From: a virus
Strand: one strand, 5' to 3'
Virus record (IMG/VR): IMGVR_UViG_3300025138_000463
Span: 1 to 21,080 of that record
Length of the DNA stretch: 21,080 nt
Positions 7,235-13,787 of this stretch are shown here, piece by piece. How positions within the stretch are numbered: position 1 is the stretch's first letter; every line of letters begins with the position of its first letter. Below the pieces are notes generated by a model. That model saw nothing but the letters and a program-made list of their open reading frames with translations, was not told the origin of the DNA and made no database searches. The position numbers and the translations under genes were made by a program.

Positions 7235-8383
7235 TTAAAAAGCCTTTAGAATGATAATAGTATCGCTTATTCGCCCAGTAAGTTTAATTTCTGTTGCTTT
7301 TATACTACTAAATGCAGTATTCATTTTAGTCTTAGCGGCACCTTTAAACTCTTTTAATTGTGCTGATGGTTTTCTTAATGTTTTCTGTACACTTGTGCCT
7401 TCCTCATAATCGTATATAGAGGTACCTCTAACTGTTAAACCAGTTCTTAACTCGCCTTTTTTGTAAACACCTATTTTACGAGTCTTAGTATTATATACCC
7501 AAACTTCTGTAGCATCAATGATTTCTGCTGGATTTATACTTGCAATTCCTAAATCACTGTCGTTGACTTGATATTTTATTTTAGATACTTGTTTTTCCCT
7601 ACTAACAATTTTAGGCTTACGAGGTTTGCGTTTTGCTTTACCAGTTTCTATATATGTATCACATGCAATATCTATCTTTTGATAGAATTCCAAAAACTGT
7701 TTACGCATCTTTAAAGTCATATGCCCATATGCTTCTTTTATATCTTCATCCTTCCATGCCAAGACTTCTTCTGCTTCTTTTATATATGGTTCTATACTAG
7801 TTTTAATAATTTTTGCATGAGCAGGTTTTATTACACCACCTTTATAAACTTGCATATCTTTATACGGGTCAAAGTTATTTAAATCCATATCGCCTTTTTC
7901 TACAAATATATCTATTAAGTATTCCCATTCTCCAATACATTCAGAAACTTGCTCTGCCATTCTTTCTTGAATACTTATAACCGGCTTTGCATTTTTTTCT
8001 TCTACTTTTTCTTTCTGTTCTTTATAATATTTTTGACCTAATTTAACAAATTCTTCTTTTCTGCTACCATGTAAGTGACTCAGACAGTTTTCAGGCATGT
8101 AGCCGACTTTATAAAATACCCAAGCATATTTGCCTGACATTTGTAACCAAGGATCTAGAGCTGTGATTGTTGTTAATTTAATTTCTTCTTGAGTCCAACC
8201 ACTATTCTCTGTAATCCATTTCCTCATTGCCTTAGATTTGGCTTTGGAATCAATTTCTGAATGAACAAAATATTCAACCTTCTTAAAGGAGTCAATTCTA
8301 TCTTGTTCTTGTGTTAATGTTGAAAGCTCTTGCCAGTTTGGTTCTGGTATTAAAAATAAACTTTTCTTTTTTCGTTTTGCCAT
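7235..8383 (-). CDS. Conserved-looking protein of unknown function, 382 aa
   Basis: I do not recognise the family. The start is a lysine-rich MAKRKKKSLF tail followed by a mostly helical protein. Features include many Trp and charged residues (PEPNWQELSTL, MRKWITENSGWTQEE), a long charged helix around residues 110-140 (YYKEQKEKVEEKNAK), a basic linker KAKRKPRKPK near 251-260, and a strand-rich segment (about 285-330) with the AEIIDATEVWVYNTKTRKIGVYKKGEL pattern. The basic patches suggest nucleic-acid or nucleoprotein contact, but that is a guess. It follows the 74-residue membrane gene by 8 nt and probably shares the sigma70 promoter upstream of that gene, which would make it early rather than late. 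No late promoter motif precedes it. Confidence 0.7.
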   Translation of the reverse strand: MAKRKKKSLFLIPEPNWQELSTLTQEQDRIDSFKKVEYFVHSEIDSKAKSKAMRKWITENSGWTQEEIKLTTITALDPWLQMSGKYAWVFYKVGYMPENCLSHLHGSRKEEFVKLGQKYYKEQKEKVEEKNAKPVISIQERMAEQVSECIGEWEYLIDIFVEKGDMDLNNFDPYKDMQVYKGGVIKPAHAKIIKTSIEPYIKEAEEVLAWKDEDIKEAYGHMTLKMRKQFLEFYQKIDIACDTYIETGKAKRKPRKPKIVSREKQVSKIKYQVNDSDLGIASINPAEIIDATEVWVYNTKTRKIGVYKKGELRTGLTVRGTSIYDYEEGTSVQKTLRKPSAQLKEFKGAAKTKMNTAFSSIKATEIKLTGRISDTIIILKAF

Positions 8384-8391
8384 GTAGTGTC

Positions 8392-8616
8392 TCAGTCTTC
8401 AAATAAATCTGGATCTGGTGTGGTATAAAGTATCTTTATCGCTTCAGGCCACTTTTTAAATCCTGTTATATCTTTTTTATCTTTAAGGACTCTTTTTTCC
8501 TTCAAGAACTGAACAATACTTATCATTCCGACAAATTTTCCTGCTTTTTCGCCTGCTTTGAACGAAAAATAACTATTTACGATAATAAACAGTAAAAAAA
8601 TTAAATATGGTTCCAT
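8392..8616 (-). CDS. Small single-pass membrane protein, unknown
   Basis: The 74 residues start with a hydrophobic segment (about 4-18, MEPYLIFLLFIIVNSYFSF), then a Gly-containing stretch AGEKAGKFVG that may continue the membrane helix. After that comes a basic cytoplasm-like tail (about 38-55, EKRVLKDKKDITGFKKW) and an acidic end DPDLFED. It has a clear AGGAGT ribosome site (8626-8621) and is the first gene behind a near-consensus host promoter, so it is likely made early in infection. Possible roles include a host-membrane-targeting or takeover peptide, but the sequence gives no family. Confidence 0.65.
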   Translation of the reverse strand: MEPYLIFLLFIIVNSYFSFKAGEKAGKFVGMISIVQFLKEKRVLKDKKDITGFKKWPEAIKILYTTPDPDLFED

Positions 8617-8642
8617 TGTTACTCCTAGTAAAAATTATCACT

Positions 8643-8670
8643 AGTATAGCAAATTTTAGAATTTTGTCAA
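8643..8670 (-). promoter_or_regulatory. Host sigma70-type promoter
   Basis: On the minus strand: TTGACA (8670-8665, perfect -35), a 16-nt spacer, and TATACT (8648-8643, one mismatch to TATAAT) with an extended -10 TGC just before it. Predicted +1 is about 8636, about 20 nt before the ATG at 8616. It starts just past the stop of the epimerase gene (8675). It is the only promoter of this quality I found among otherwise late-type sites. Confidence 0.8.
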
Positions 8671-8674
8671 GAGC

Positions 8675-9640
8675 TTATTTTCCTTTAGAAAATTTCCTGT
8701 GAGGCATATCGTGATTGTGAGGTTTCTCATTTTCAATAATATCTTTCCAAACTGCAATAGTTTTATCTAATCCATCACTTAGTTCTACTTTAGGTTCCCA
8801 TCCTAATTTAGAAGTAATTTTTGCGTTTGTGCTATTAAGAATATAAATTTCACCTGGTCTTGGAGGTTTGGTATCCCAATTTACTGTACCCTTCCATTCC
8901 AGTTTTTCTGCAATCATATCTACATAATCTTTTATCTTAATTGCATTTTCTGGTCCAATACAGAATATTTCACCTTGACATTTATCTGGGTTTTCTATTA
9001 CTTGTTGCCATGCATCAAGTAAATCATCAATGTAAATAAAGTTTCTGTATGGTTCGCCATATCCTAAATTAATCTCATTAGGATCTTTTAACATTTGTGT
9101 AATAATTTGTTCAGTTACAAAGAAGTCGTTATCTTTTCTACCATATGCATTTGTCTGTCTAATAGCAGTAAATGGTAAACCTAAACTTCTATGTGCATAC
9201 TCTAAGTATTTTTCACAGCCATATTTTGCAACGGCGTAAGGGGCATTTGGATTTGGTTGTGTGTCTTCGTCAAATGCAATGATACCTTCTTCTAATCCAT
9301 CTCTAATTAAATCGCTAATTGGTTGCCATCCATATACTTCCATTGTACTTGCAAAAACAAAGTTTTTCAAGTTAGGCAATGTAGATGCAGATTCAATTAA
9401 GTTTACTGTACCAACATAGTTTACTTCTGAAAACACTATTTGCTCGTAAAAACTGTCTTGTACTTCTGTTCTAGCCGCTAAATGCACTATAACATCTGGA
9501 TTAAAGTCGTGTAGTTGTGCTTTTACTTGTTTATGATCTCTTAAATCATATTCTAAAAAACCTAGTTCGTGGTTATCTTTTAATCTGTCAACCATTGCTG
9601 AACCTATAAATCCGTCAGCACCTGTTATAAATATTCTCAT
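8675..9640 (-). CDS. NAD-dependent sugar epimerase/dehydratase (extended SDR)
   Basis: This is an extended short-chain dehydrogenase/reductase acting on nucleotide sugars. The Rossmann motif TGADGFIG is at residues 6-13, an HLAARTEV segment at about 53-60, the FAST active-site strand near 96-99, and the catalytic pair Y135-x3-K139 in APYAVAKYG. The C-terminal RPGEIYILNSTNAKITSKLGWEPKVELSDGL part is typical of UDP-glucose 4-epimerase/GDP-mannose-dehydratase-like enzymes. The exact reaction cannot be read. The tail (HNHDMPHRKFSKGK) is His- and Lys-rich and unlike the family core. It is the last gene of an overlapping operon: its ATG overlaps the end of the upstream oxygenase gene by 4 nt. The context suggests sugar modification together with the amidinotransferase and oxygenases. 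Confidence 0.85.
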   Translation of the reverse strand: MRIFITGADGFIGSAMVDRLKDNHELGFLEYDLRDHKQVKAQLHDFNPDVIVHLAARTEVQDSFYEQIVFSEVNYVGTVNLIESASTLPNLKNFVFASTMEVYGWQPISDLIRDGLEEGIIAFDEDTQPNPNAPYAVAKYGCEKYLEYAHRSLGLPFTAIRQTNAYGRKDNDFFVTEQIITQMLKDPNEINLGYGEPYRNFIYIDDLLDAWQQVIENPDKCQGEIFCIGPENAIKIKDYVDMIAEKLEWKGTVNWDTKPPRPGEIYILNSTNAKITSKLGWEPKVELSDGLDKTIAVWKDIIENEKPHNHDMPHRKFSKGK

Positions 9641-10179
9641 TGTATGTCCTTTGTGTTTGCGTACCCTGTTATTTGTAATGTATATCTGTTTATATTGCTA
9701 ACATTACTAACACAATGTACTTGGTTTTTTAAAATGTAAGTGTAATCGCCCTTACTATATTGTGGAAATGTGTAATCTGCTATTTCTAAAAAATGTCCCA
9801 TAATTTTATCTTGTAGGAAAACATTAACTCGTACAGGAATTTTTCCTTCTATATCCCATTTATTTAATTTTGCTAGATCATTAAGTCTAAAAAACTTATC
9901 TATGTGAGGTCCTATAAACCTACCTGGCTTTATACAATTCACTGTAACCATAGAATGTTCTATGTGTGGAAACTGTTCTCGTATTTTTTGTGCGTATGCA
10001 GGTGCATATTCATCATATGTTTGCAAAACAATAGGACCTTCTGTGGGATAATCCGGAATTGCCATATTGTTATCTTTCCAATACCCGCCTGACCAAATTG
10101 TATTTGTTTCTTCTACAAACTTTGTTAGATATAATTCTCTCTCATCTAACCAAGTAAGATCTACATGGCCTTTAATCAT
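9637..10179 (-). CDS. Fe(II)/2-oxoglutarate-type oxygenase, paralogue A
   Basis: The 180-residue protein has the facial-triad pattern of the aspartyl/asparaginyl hydroxylase-like cupin group: H92-I-D94 in PGRFIGPHIDKFF, distal H155 in QVHCVSN, and R165 ten residues after it, the usual 2-oxoglutarate carboxylate anchor. The strands between (VRVNVFLQD, GHFLEIADYTF, SKGDYTYIL) fit a double-stranded beta-helix. It could hydroxylate a protein side chain, a small molecule or a nucleotide; the substrate is not visible. The next upstream gene is a clear paralogue, and the two overlap by 8 nt. It overlaps the epimerase by 4 nt. It is part of the amidinotransferase operon. Confidence 0.75.
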   Translation of the reverse strand: MIKGHVDLTWLDERELYLTKFVEETNTIWSGGYWKDNNMAIPDYPTEGPIVLQTYDEYAPAYAQKIREQFPHIEHSMVTVNCIKPGRFIGPHIDKFFRLNDLAKLNKWDIEGKIPVRVNVFLQDKIMGHFLEIADYTFPQYSKGDYTYILKNQVHCVSNVSNINRYTLQITGYANTKDIQ

Positions 10180-10666
10180 TTTTTAGTACCGTTACCTGTG
10201 AGGAATAAAATGGTTCCTCTCCCATGTTTCCGGCAATATGCCAGTCGTCTATACCAAACTTAACCCAATCACCTGCTTTCCATTTAGTAAAAGGTTGATC
10301 GTGTACTTCATAATAGTGTCCACGTTTCCAATCTTCTAAAAATATTAAGTAACGATAACTTTCGCCCTCGCCATGTTCTTGTTTAAGTTTAAAATGTTTG
10401 TCAACATGATGTGGAATAGTTTGCCCTGGTGGAATATTAATTACACTTACAACATGATGATCAAAGTCTTGTGGTATCTTTTTTGCTAAATCATGTACCC
10501 ATTGTGGAGATTTTTCAAACATTTGCCATATGCTACTATTATGCTCTGTATAGTATTGTTCTATTGCAGGTGTTTGTTGATAACATTGAAAGTAGTCGTC
10601 AAAGTTTAATTGACTCATCTGGTCATTAGTGATTCCAAAGTTATCTATCTTTCCGTATTTAATCAC
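10172..10666 (-). CDS. Oxygenase-like paralogue B lacking the 2-oxoglutarate arginine
   Basis: The 164-residue protein aligns by eye with the downstream 180-residue oxygenase: PGQTIPHHVDKHFKL against PGRFIGPHIDKFFRL, and GHYYEVHDQPFTKWKAGD against GHFLEIADYTFPQYSKGD. The metal-binding triad is kept (H87-V-D89 and H143), but the position ten residues after the distal His, R165 in the paralogue, is F153 here. That loss suggests a different co-substrate or anchoring residue, or a non-catalytic partner subunit. Its stop region overlaps the next gene by 8 nt and its ATG overlaps the amidinotransferase end by 8 nt, so all are co-translated. The fold assignment is solid relative to its paralogue; activity is uncertain. 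Confidence 0.68.
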   Translation of the reverse strand: MIKYGKIDNFGITNDQMSQLNFDDYFQCYQQTPAIEQYYTEHNSSIWQMFEKSPQWVHDLAKKIPQDFDHHVVSVINIPPGQTIPHHVDKHFKLKQEHGEGESYRYLIFLEDWKRGHYYEVHDQPFTKWKAGDWVKFGIDDWHIAGNMGEEPFYSSQVTVLKND

Positions 10667-11720
10667 AGTAGTTCTCTAACGTACCTTTACGCCTAAGATC
10701 TAAAGTAGCACAATGTATACCGCCAGAGAGCGTCATAGAATGCCTAAACTGTACAGGTACACTATCTATACCGTACTTGTCAAGTTCTCGCATTAGAGGT
10801 TCTTGTGCTGAGTCTAATACAACTGTATTCTCGTCTACACTTAGTAAGTTCATTCCAATGTACGGTGAGCATGGAGGCATGAAGCCTTCGTCTGCTAATT
10901 TACTTCCTTGCACTACACAATCATCAAACCATATTTTATCCCATTTCTTAAACATTTCAGGACAATTATCAGGTGTTACCCTACTACTATTCATAAGTAC
11001 TAGTCCTGGTCTAAGTGGAACAATAGTGCTATCAAAATGTGCAAAACTATATAGTTCACTGTAATGCATTTTATAACCCATAGGCTCAACTAATCTTTTT
11101 AACCACTGATATCCTTTCATGTTTCCTGAATTAGAAACTTGATATAATAAATCTCTACCGACTCTAACAATATTAGGAGCATCAAAACATATCTCATGGT
11201 TAAGTAGTGTTGGTTTATCTGCAATGTCATCAAATTGGAACATGTCATCATGTAAGTTTGGCTTAGGTGCTTGTAGCCATAATGCTCCATCTTCAAATGC
11301 TTCATACATTATATCCTCATATAATTTTGTTTCAAAGTATCTTGCTCTTACTGGAGTAGGAGTTTCTATAAGCATATCGCCTAAAGGTAAAATTAAATCT
11401 CTTGGACACCAACTATACCAGCCTTTAGTATTCCATCCTTGGCCTATGTCGTAATTTACATTGTCCCAATCTATAATTTTAGGTCTGCGTACTTTAACAC
11501 CCATTTTTGTAAGTGCATCTGCAAGTCCGTCTGCATCTTCATTGGCTTCATCAATTACCCATTGTGGGTAAGTGCCTTCTAATTTTTCTACGTCTTCCTT
11601 TTTAAAGGGTGCATAACTAAAACTTCTTGCTGAAATATCAGTTGCTATTCTGCTATGGTGAGCATGTCCTACGATTATTTCCTCTAAAGGGTCCCAATCG
11701 TTGTGGGAGTTTACTATCAT
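10659..11720 (-). CDS. Amidinotransferase (glycine/inosamine amidinotransferase family)
   Basis: This enzyme moves the amidino group of arginine to an amine, as in L-arginine:glycine amidinotransferase or the streptomycin enzyme StrB. The catalytic triad is intact: D180 in CFDAPNIVRVGRD, H228 in SFAHFDSTIVPLRPG (H-x-D), and the nucleophile C337 in SGGIHCATLDLRRKGTL, with family-typical spacing to the C-terminus. Length (353) is close to StrB-type enzymes and shorter than human AGAT, which has a leader peptide. It is the first gene of a four-gene overlapping operon behind its own late promoter (about 26-nt leader, AGGAG 6 nt before ATG). The acceptor amine is unknown. The neighbouring aminotransferase-like and epimerase genes make an amino sugar or amino acid plausible. 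Confidence 0.9.
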   Translation of the reverse strand: MIVNSHNDWDPLEEIIVGHAHHSRIATDISARSFSYAPFKKEDVEKLEGTYPQWVIDEANEDADGLADALTKMGVKVRRPKIIDWDNVNYDIGQGWNTKGWYSWCPRDLILPLGDMLIETPTPVRARYFETKLYEDIMYEAFEDGALWLQAPKPNLHDDMFQFDDIADKPTLLNHEICFDAPNIVRVGRDLLYQVSNSGNMKGYQWLKRLVEPMGYKMHYSELYSFAHFDSTIVPLRPGLVLMNSSRVTPDNCPEMFKKWDKIWFDDCVVQGSKLADEGFMPPCSPYIGMNLLSVDENTVVLDSAQEPLMRELDKYGIDSVPVQFRHSMTLSGGIHCATLDLRRKGTLENYCD

Positions 11721-11751
11721 TGCTGTCTCCTGTGTAATGTAATCTTGCTAC

Positions 11752-11759
11752 TATTTATT
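11752..11759 (-). promoter_or_regulatory. Late promoter of the amidinotransferase operon
   Basis: AATAAATA (11759-11752 on the minus strand), followed by GTAGC and a predicted +1 at 11746 (A). It differs from the main motif in its first base. The site overlaps the last base of the TAA stop of the upstream gene (11761-11759). An AGGAG ribosome site (11731-11727) lies 6 nt before the ATG at 11720. Confidence 0.65.
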
Positions 11760-12637
11760 TAACAGTCGCTAAGATATTCCGAAATACAGACTCTATAATT
11801 GCCTTCTATTCCTCTATTAAATTCTTCGTGTCTTTCTGCATCTCCTAGAGCAAAAATAACACTATCACAATATACTAAATTTAATTGTGAACAAAGTTCT
11901 TCGTATCTACTACCATACTTTTCCCAATTATAGTCTGGGCTAAAGTGTCTCATGTATGCTACACCTAATGCCATACTGTATTCATTTTGCATTTTAACTT
12001 CGTTAAGCATACTAATACCGTCATCTACATAGTCTTTTGTAAATCTTATACCCACTCTATGGTTTTCTAATGTATGAAACGGCTTACTAAGACTGCATGT
12101 AACTTCTTTAATTGCTGGATAATTATCTAAGTCTATGTGTATATTTTTTGCAATTCCCCAATATGCTATATCCAAACATACAGGTATATCATGTACATTA
12201 CATATTTTCATTATGTATTCAAAATCAGGATGTATGCAACCAAAATCACTAAAAGGAGCACTAATTAATAATGCATGTAATCCAGGCCCCTTTAAAATTC
12301 CTTCTAAATGGTGTGGATAAGGTATATATTTAAATTCTACATGTTTTCCTAAACATGCATGGTATTGAAAATCTCCTTCTAACACAATTATTTCTCGGTC
12401 TTTACTATGCCTTAAAATAAAATTATCAAAAGTTTGACTAGTACCCTGTGTATAATCTGCATGAGAAAAACTTTCTAATCCTTTTAAACTTTTATTATTA
12501 CTAAAGTTTAACCACTCTCTCCATACTGTACTATATGTTTCTAGGGACGGAATAGAAATATCATTTTTATCTAAGTGAAAATGAAAATCAGATAGTTCTT
12601 TATTTCTTATAGGCCTTGCGCCTCTAACTGCTGTCAT
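11759..12637 (-). CDS. Compact PLP-dependent aminotransferase-like protein (fold type I)
   Basis: Of the two possible starts, ATG at 12637 (MTAVRGARPI, 292 aa) is preferred over 12706. A perfect TATAAATA lies 5 nt before it, and the extra N-terminus from 12706 is a low-quality hydrophobic run that would cross the promoter. The protein looks like a small fold-type-I PLP enzyme: an ADYTQGTSQTF loop (about 60-70), CLDIAYWGIA with D156 and Y159 (the D-x-A-Y pattern whose Asp holds the pyridine nitrogen), and SLSKPFHTLENHRVGIRF with K185 as the likely Schiff-base lysine and R194 or R198 as the phosphate/active-site Arg. It is about 100 residues shorter than normal class I/II aminotransferases, so the small domain is reduced. 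It is divergent from a radical SAM gene and lies upstream of the amidinotransferase, suggesting it makes the amine acceptor. The fold call is by eye. Confidence 0.65.
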   Translation of the reverse strand: MTAVRGARPIRNKELSDFHFHLDKNDISIPSLETYSTVWREWLNFSNNKSLKGLESFSHADYTQGTSQTFDNFILRHSKDREIIVLEGDFQYHACLGKHVEFKYIPYPHHLEGILKGPGLHALLISAPFSDFGCIHPDFEYIMKICNVHDIPVCLDIAYWGIAKNIHIDLDNYPAIKEVTCSLSKPFHTLENHRVGIRFTKDYVDDGISMLNEVKMQNEYSMALGVAYMRHFSPDYNWEKYGSRYEELCSQLNLVYCDSVIFALGDAERHEEFNRGIEGNYRVCISEYLSDC

Positions 12638-12642
12638 GTATC

Positions 12643-12650
12643 TATTTATA
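12643..12650 (-). promoter_or_regulatory. Consensus T4 late promoter of the PLP-enzyme gene
   Basis: TATAAATA (12650-12643 on the minus strand) is an exact T4 late octamer. GATAC follows, then ATG at 12637. The predicted +1 is the A of the start codon. Confidence 0.78.
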
Positions 12651-12670
12651 ATATATGTTAATAAAATTTT

Positions 12671-12678
12671 GATAAGTA
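12671..12678 (+). promoter_or_regulatory. Possible late promoter of the radical SAM gene
   Basis: GATAAGTA differs by one base from GATAAATA and lies exactly 5 nt before the ATG at 12684, the spacing seen at six other genes. It is the basis for preferring 12684 over the in-frame ATGs at 12678 and 12636. Confidence 0.45.
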
Positions 12679-12683
12679 TGAGT

Positions 12684-13769
12684 ATGTATTTGCCAATATT
12701 TAACAAGCCTAAATCTGTACATGTAGAACTTACAGATAAGTGTAATGCACAATGTCCTGTATGTGTAAGAAGGTTTAATGGAGGTGAATTGAATCCAATT
12801 ATAAAAAATATTGAACTTAATGTTAATTATTTTAAAACACAACTAGGCAGAGAATTTTGTAGTAATGTAATGCATTGGGAGTTTTGTGGTACAAAAGGTG
12901 ATCCAATATCATGTACAGAATTATATGAAATAATGGAATATTTAACTGAGTGTCAACCTTTCACTTATTTTTCTATACACACAAACGGTGGATTCAAATC
13001 TGTAGAATGGTGGAGCAAATTAGGCAAGTTCTTTAAAAATTCTAATTCGTATATAATGTGGGGCATAGATGGTTTAGAAGATACAAATCATATATACAGG
13101 AAAAATGTTAAATGGAATAAAGTCTGGAATAACTTAAAAGCATATAACGAAGCAGGCGGTCCAAGTGTCTGGCAATTTTTAGAGTTTGATCATAACAAAC
13201 ATCAAATACCAGAAGTACAACAAATATGTAATGATATGGGTATTAGATTAGATATCAAAGATCCAGTAGGATTTAATTATAGAACAGAACCAGGTGATAC
13301 ACATGTTTCTGTTAGTCCCATAGAAGTACTTGACATTGAAGGAGAATTATCTTATTCTATTTTACCTAAAGATGCAACACAAGAACATATTAAAATAGTC
13401 CCTGTAGATGAGTATGGCAGAATGCTGAGAAGAACTGGAACAAAAATACTTGCGGACTTAGAAGAACATTACGATATAGACTGTCGTGTGGGTGTACATA
13501 CATCTGATTTATATATAGATTGTACTGGTGCATTTATACCTTGTTGTTTTATAGGTGCCGGAATGCATGTTCATGGTGTTGACCCACAATTAAAAGAACA
13601 ATTTAAAGATATAGAAAGTTTAATACCCTCAGAAAGCAATCCTCCTGAGAAAATATTTGCTAGTAAGTATTTTGCAGAAACACTTCCTAAAGGAATAAAA
13701 GGTGAATTATCTGATGATAAAAAGTATACTGTTCAATGTGTAGAAACTTGTGGCAAGTGTTTAGAATAA
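12684..13769 (+). CDS. Radical SAM enzyme with C-terminal auxiliary cysteines (SPASM/twitch-like)
   Basis: The radical SAM cluster motif is CNAQCPVC (C-x3-C-x2-C at residues 20, 24 and 27 from this start), right after a VHVELTDKC strand, as in the MoaA/PqqE/SPASM group. Downstream are WEFCGTKGDP (the GGEP-like SAM-binding element in altered form), FSIHTNGG, and IMWGIDGLEDTNHIYR, typical of the TIM-barrel core. The C-terminal part has further Cys: DCRVGVHTSDLYIDCTGAFIPCCF, and QCVETCGKCLE at the end, consistent with one or two auxiliary iron-sulfur clusters. Such enzymes modify peptides, sugars or cofactors by radical chemistry. The substrate is unknown. It is divergent from the PLP-like gene and next to the amidinotransferase cassette. 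ATGs at 12678 and 12636 are alternatives. Confidence 0.85.
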   Translation: MYLPIFNKPKSVHVELTDKCNAQCPVCVRRFNGGELNPIIKNIELNVNYFKTQLGREFCSNVMHWEFCGTKGDPISCTELYEIMEYLTECQPFTYFSIHTNGGFKSVEWWSKLGKFFKNSNSYIMWGIDGLEDTNHIYRKNVKWNKVWNNLKAYNEAGGPSVWQFLEFDHNKHQIPEVQQICNDMGIRLDIKDPVGFNYRTEPGDTHVSVSPIEVLDIEGELSYSILPKDATQEHIKIVPVDEYGRMLRRTGTKILADLEEHYDIDCRVGVHTSDLYIDCTGAFIPCCFIGAGMHVHGVDPQLKEQFKDIESLIPSESNPPEKIFASKYFAETLPKGIKGELSDDKKYTVQCVETCGKCLE

Positions 13770-13774
13770 AAACT

Positions 13775-13782
13775 GATAAATA
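13775..13782 (+). promoter_or_regulatory. Late promoter of gp14, 5 nt from the ATG
   Basis: GATAAATA, then GTAGC, then ATG at 13788. No Shine-Dalgarno fits between, and the predicted +1 is the start codon. It starts 6 nt after the stop of the radical SAM gene. Confidence 0.75.
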
Positions 13783-13787
13783 GTAGC

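Noticed and set aside
10777-11454. ORFs in other frames of the amidinotransferase gene (plus 10777-11064 and 11224-11454; minus 11117-11305)
   Set aside because: The amidinotransferase frame has an intact catalytic triad over its whole length; the others have no recognisable protein features.
10659-11720. Arginine deiminase as an alternative to amidinotransferase
   Set aside because: The FDA...GRD, H-x-D-x-T and GG-x-HC-x-x-LD-x-RR-x-GTL pattern matches amidinotransferases more closely than deiminases, though the fold is shared.
12638-12706. N-terminal extension of the PLP-like protein from ATG 12706
   Set aside because: It would read through the TATAAATA promoter and overlaps the radical SAM gene; the added residues are Ile/Leu-rich translation of AT-rich control DNA.
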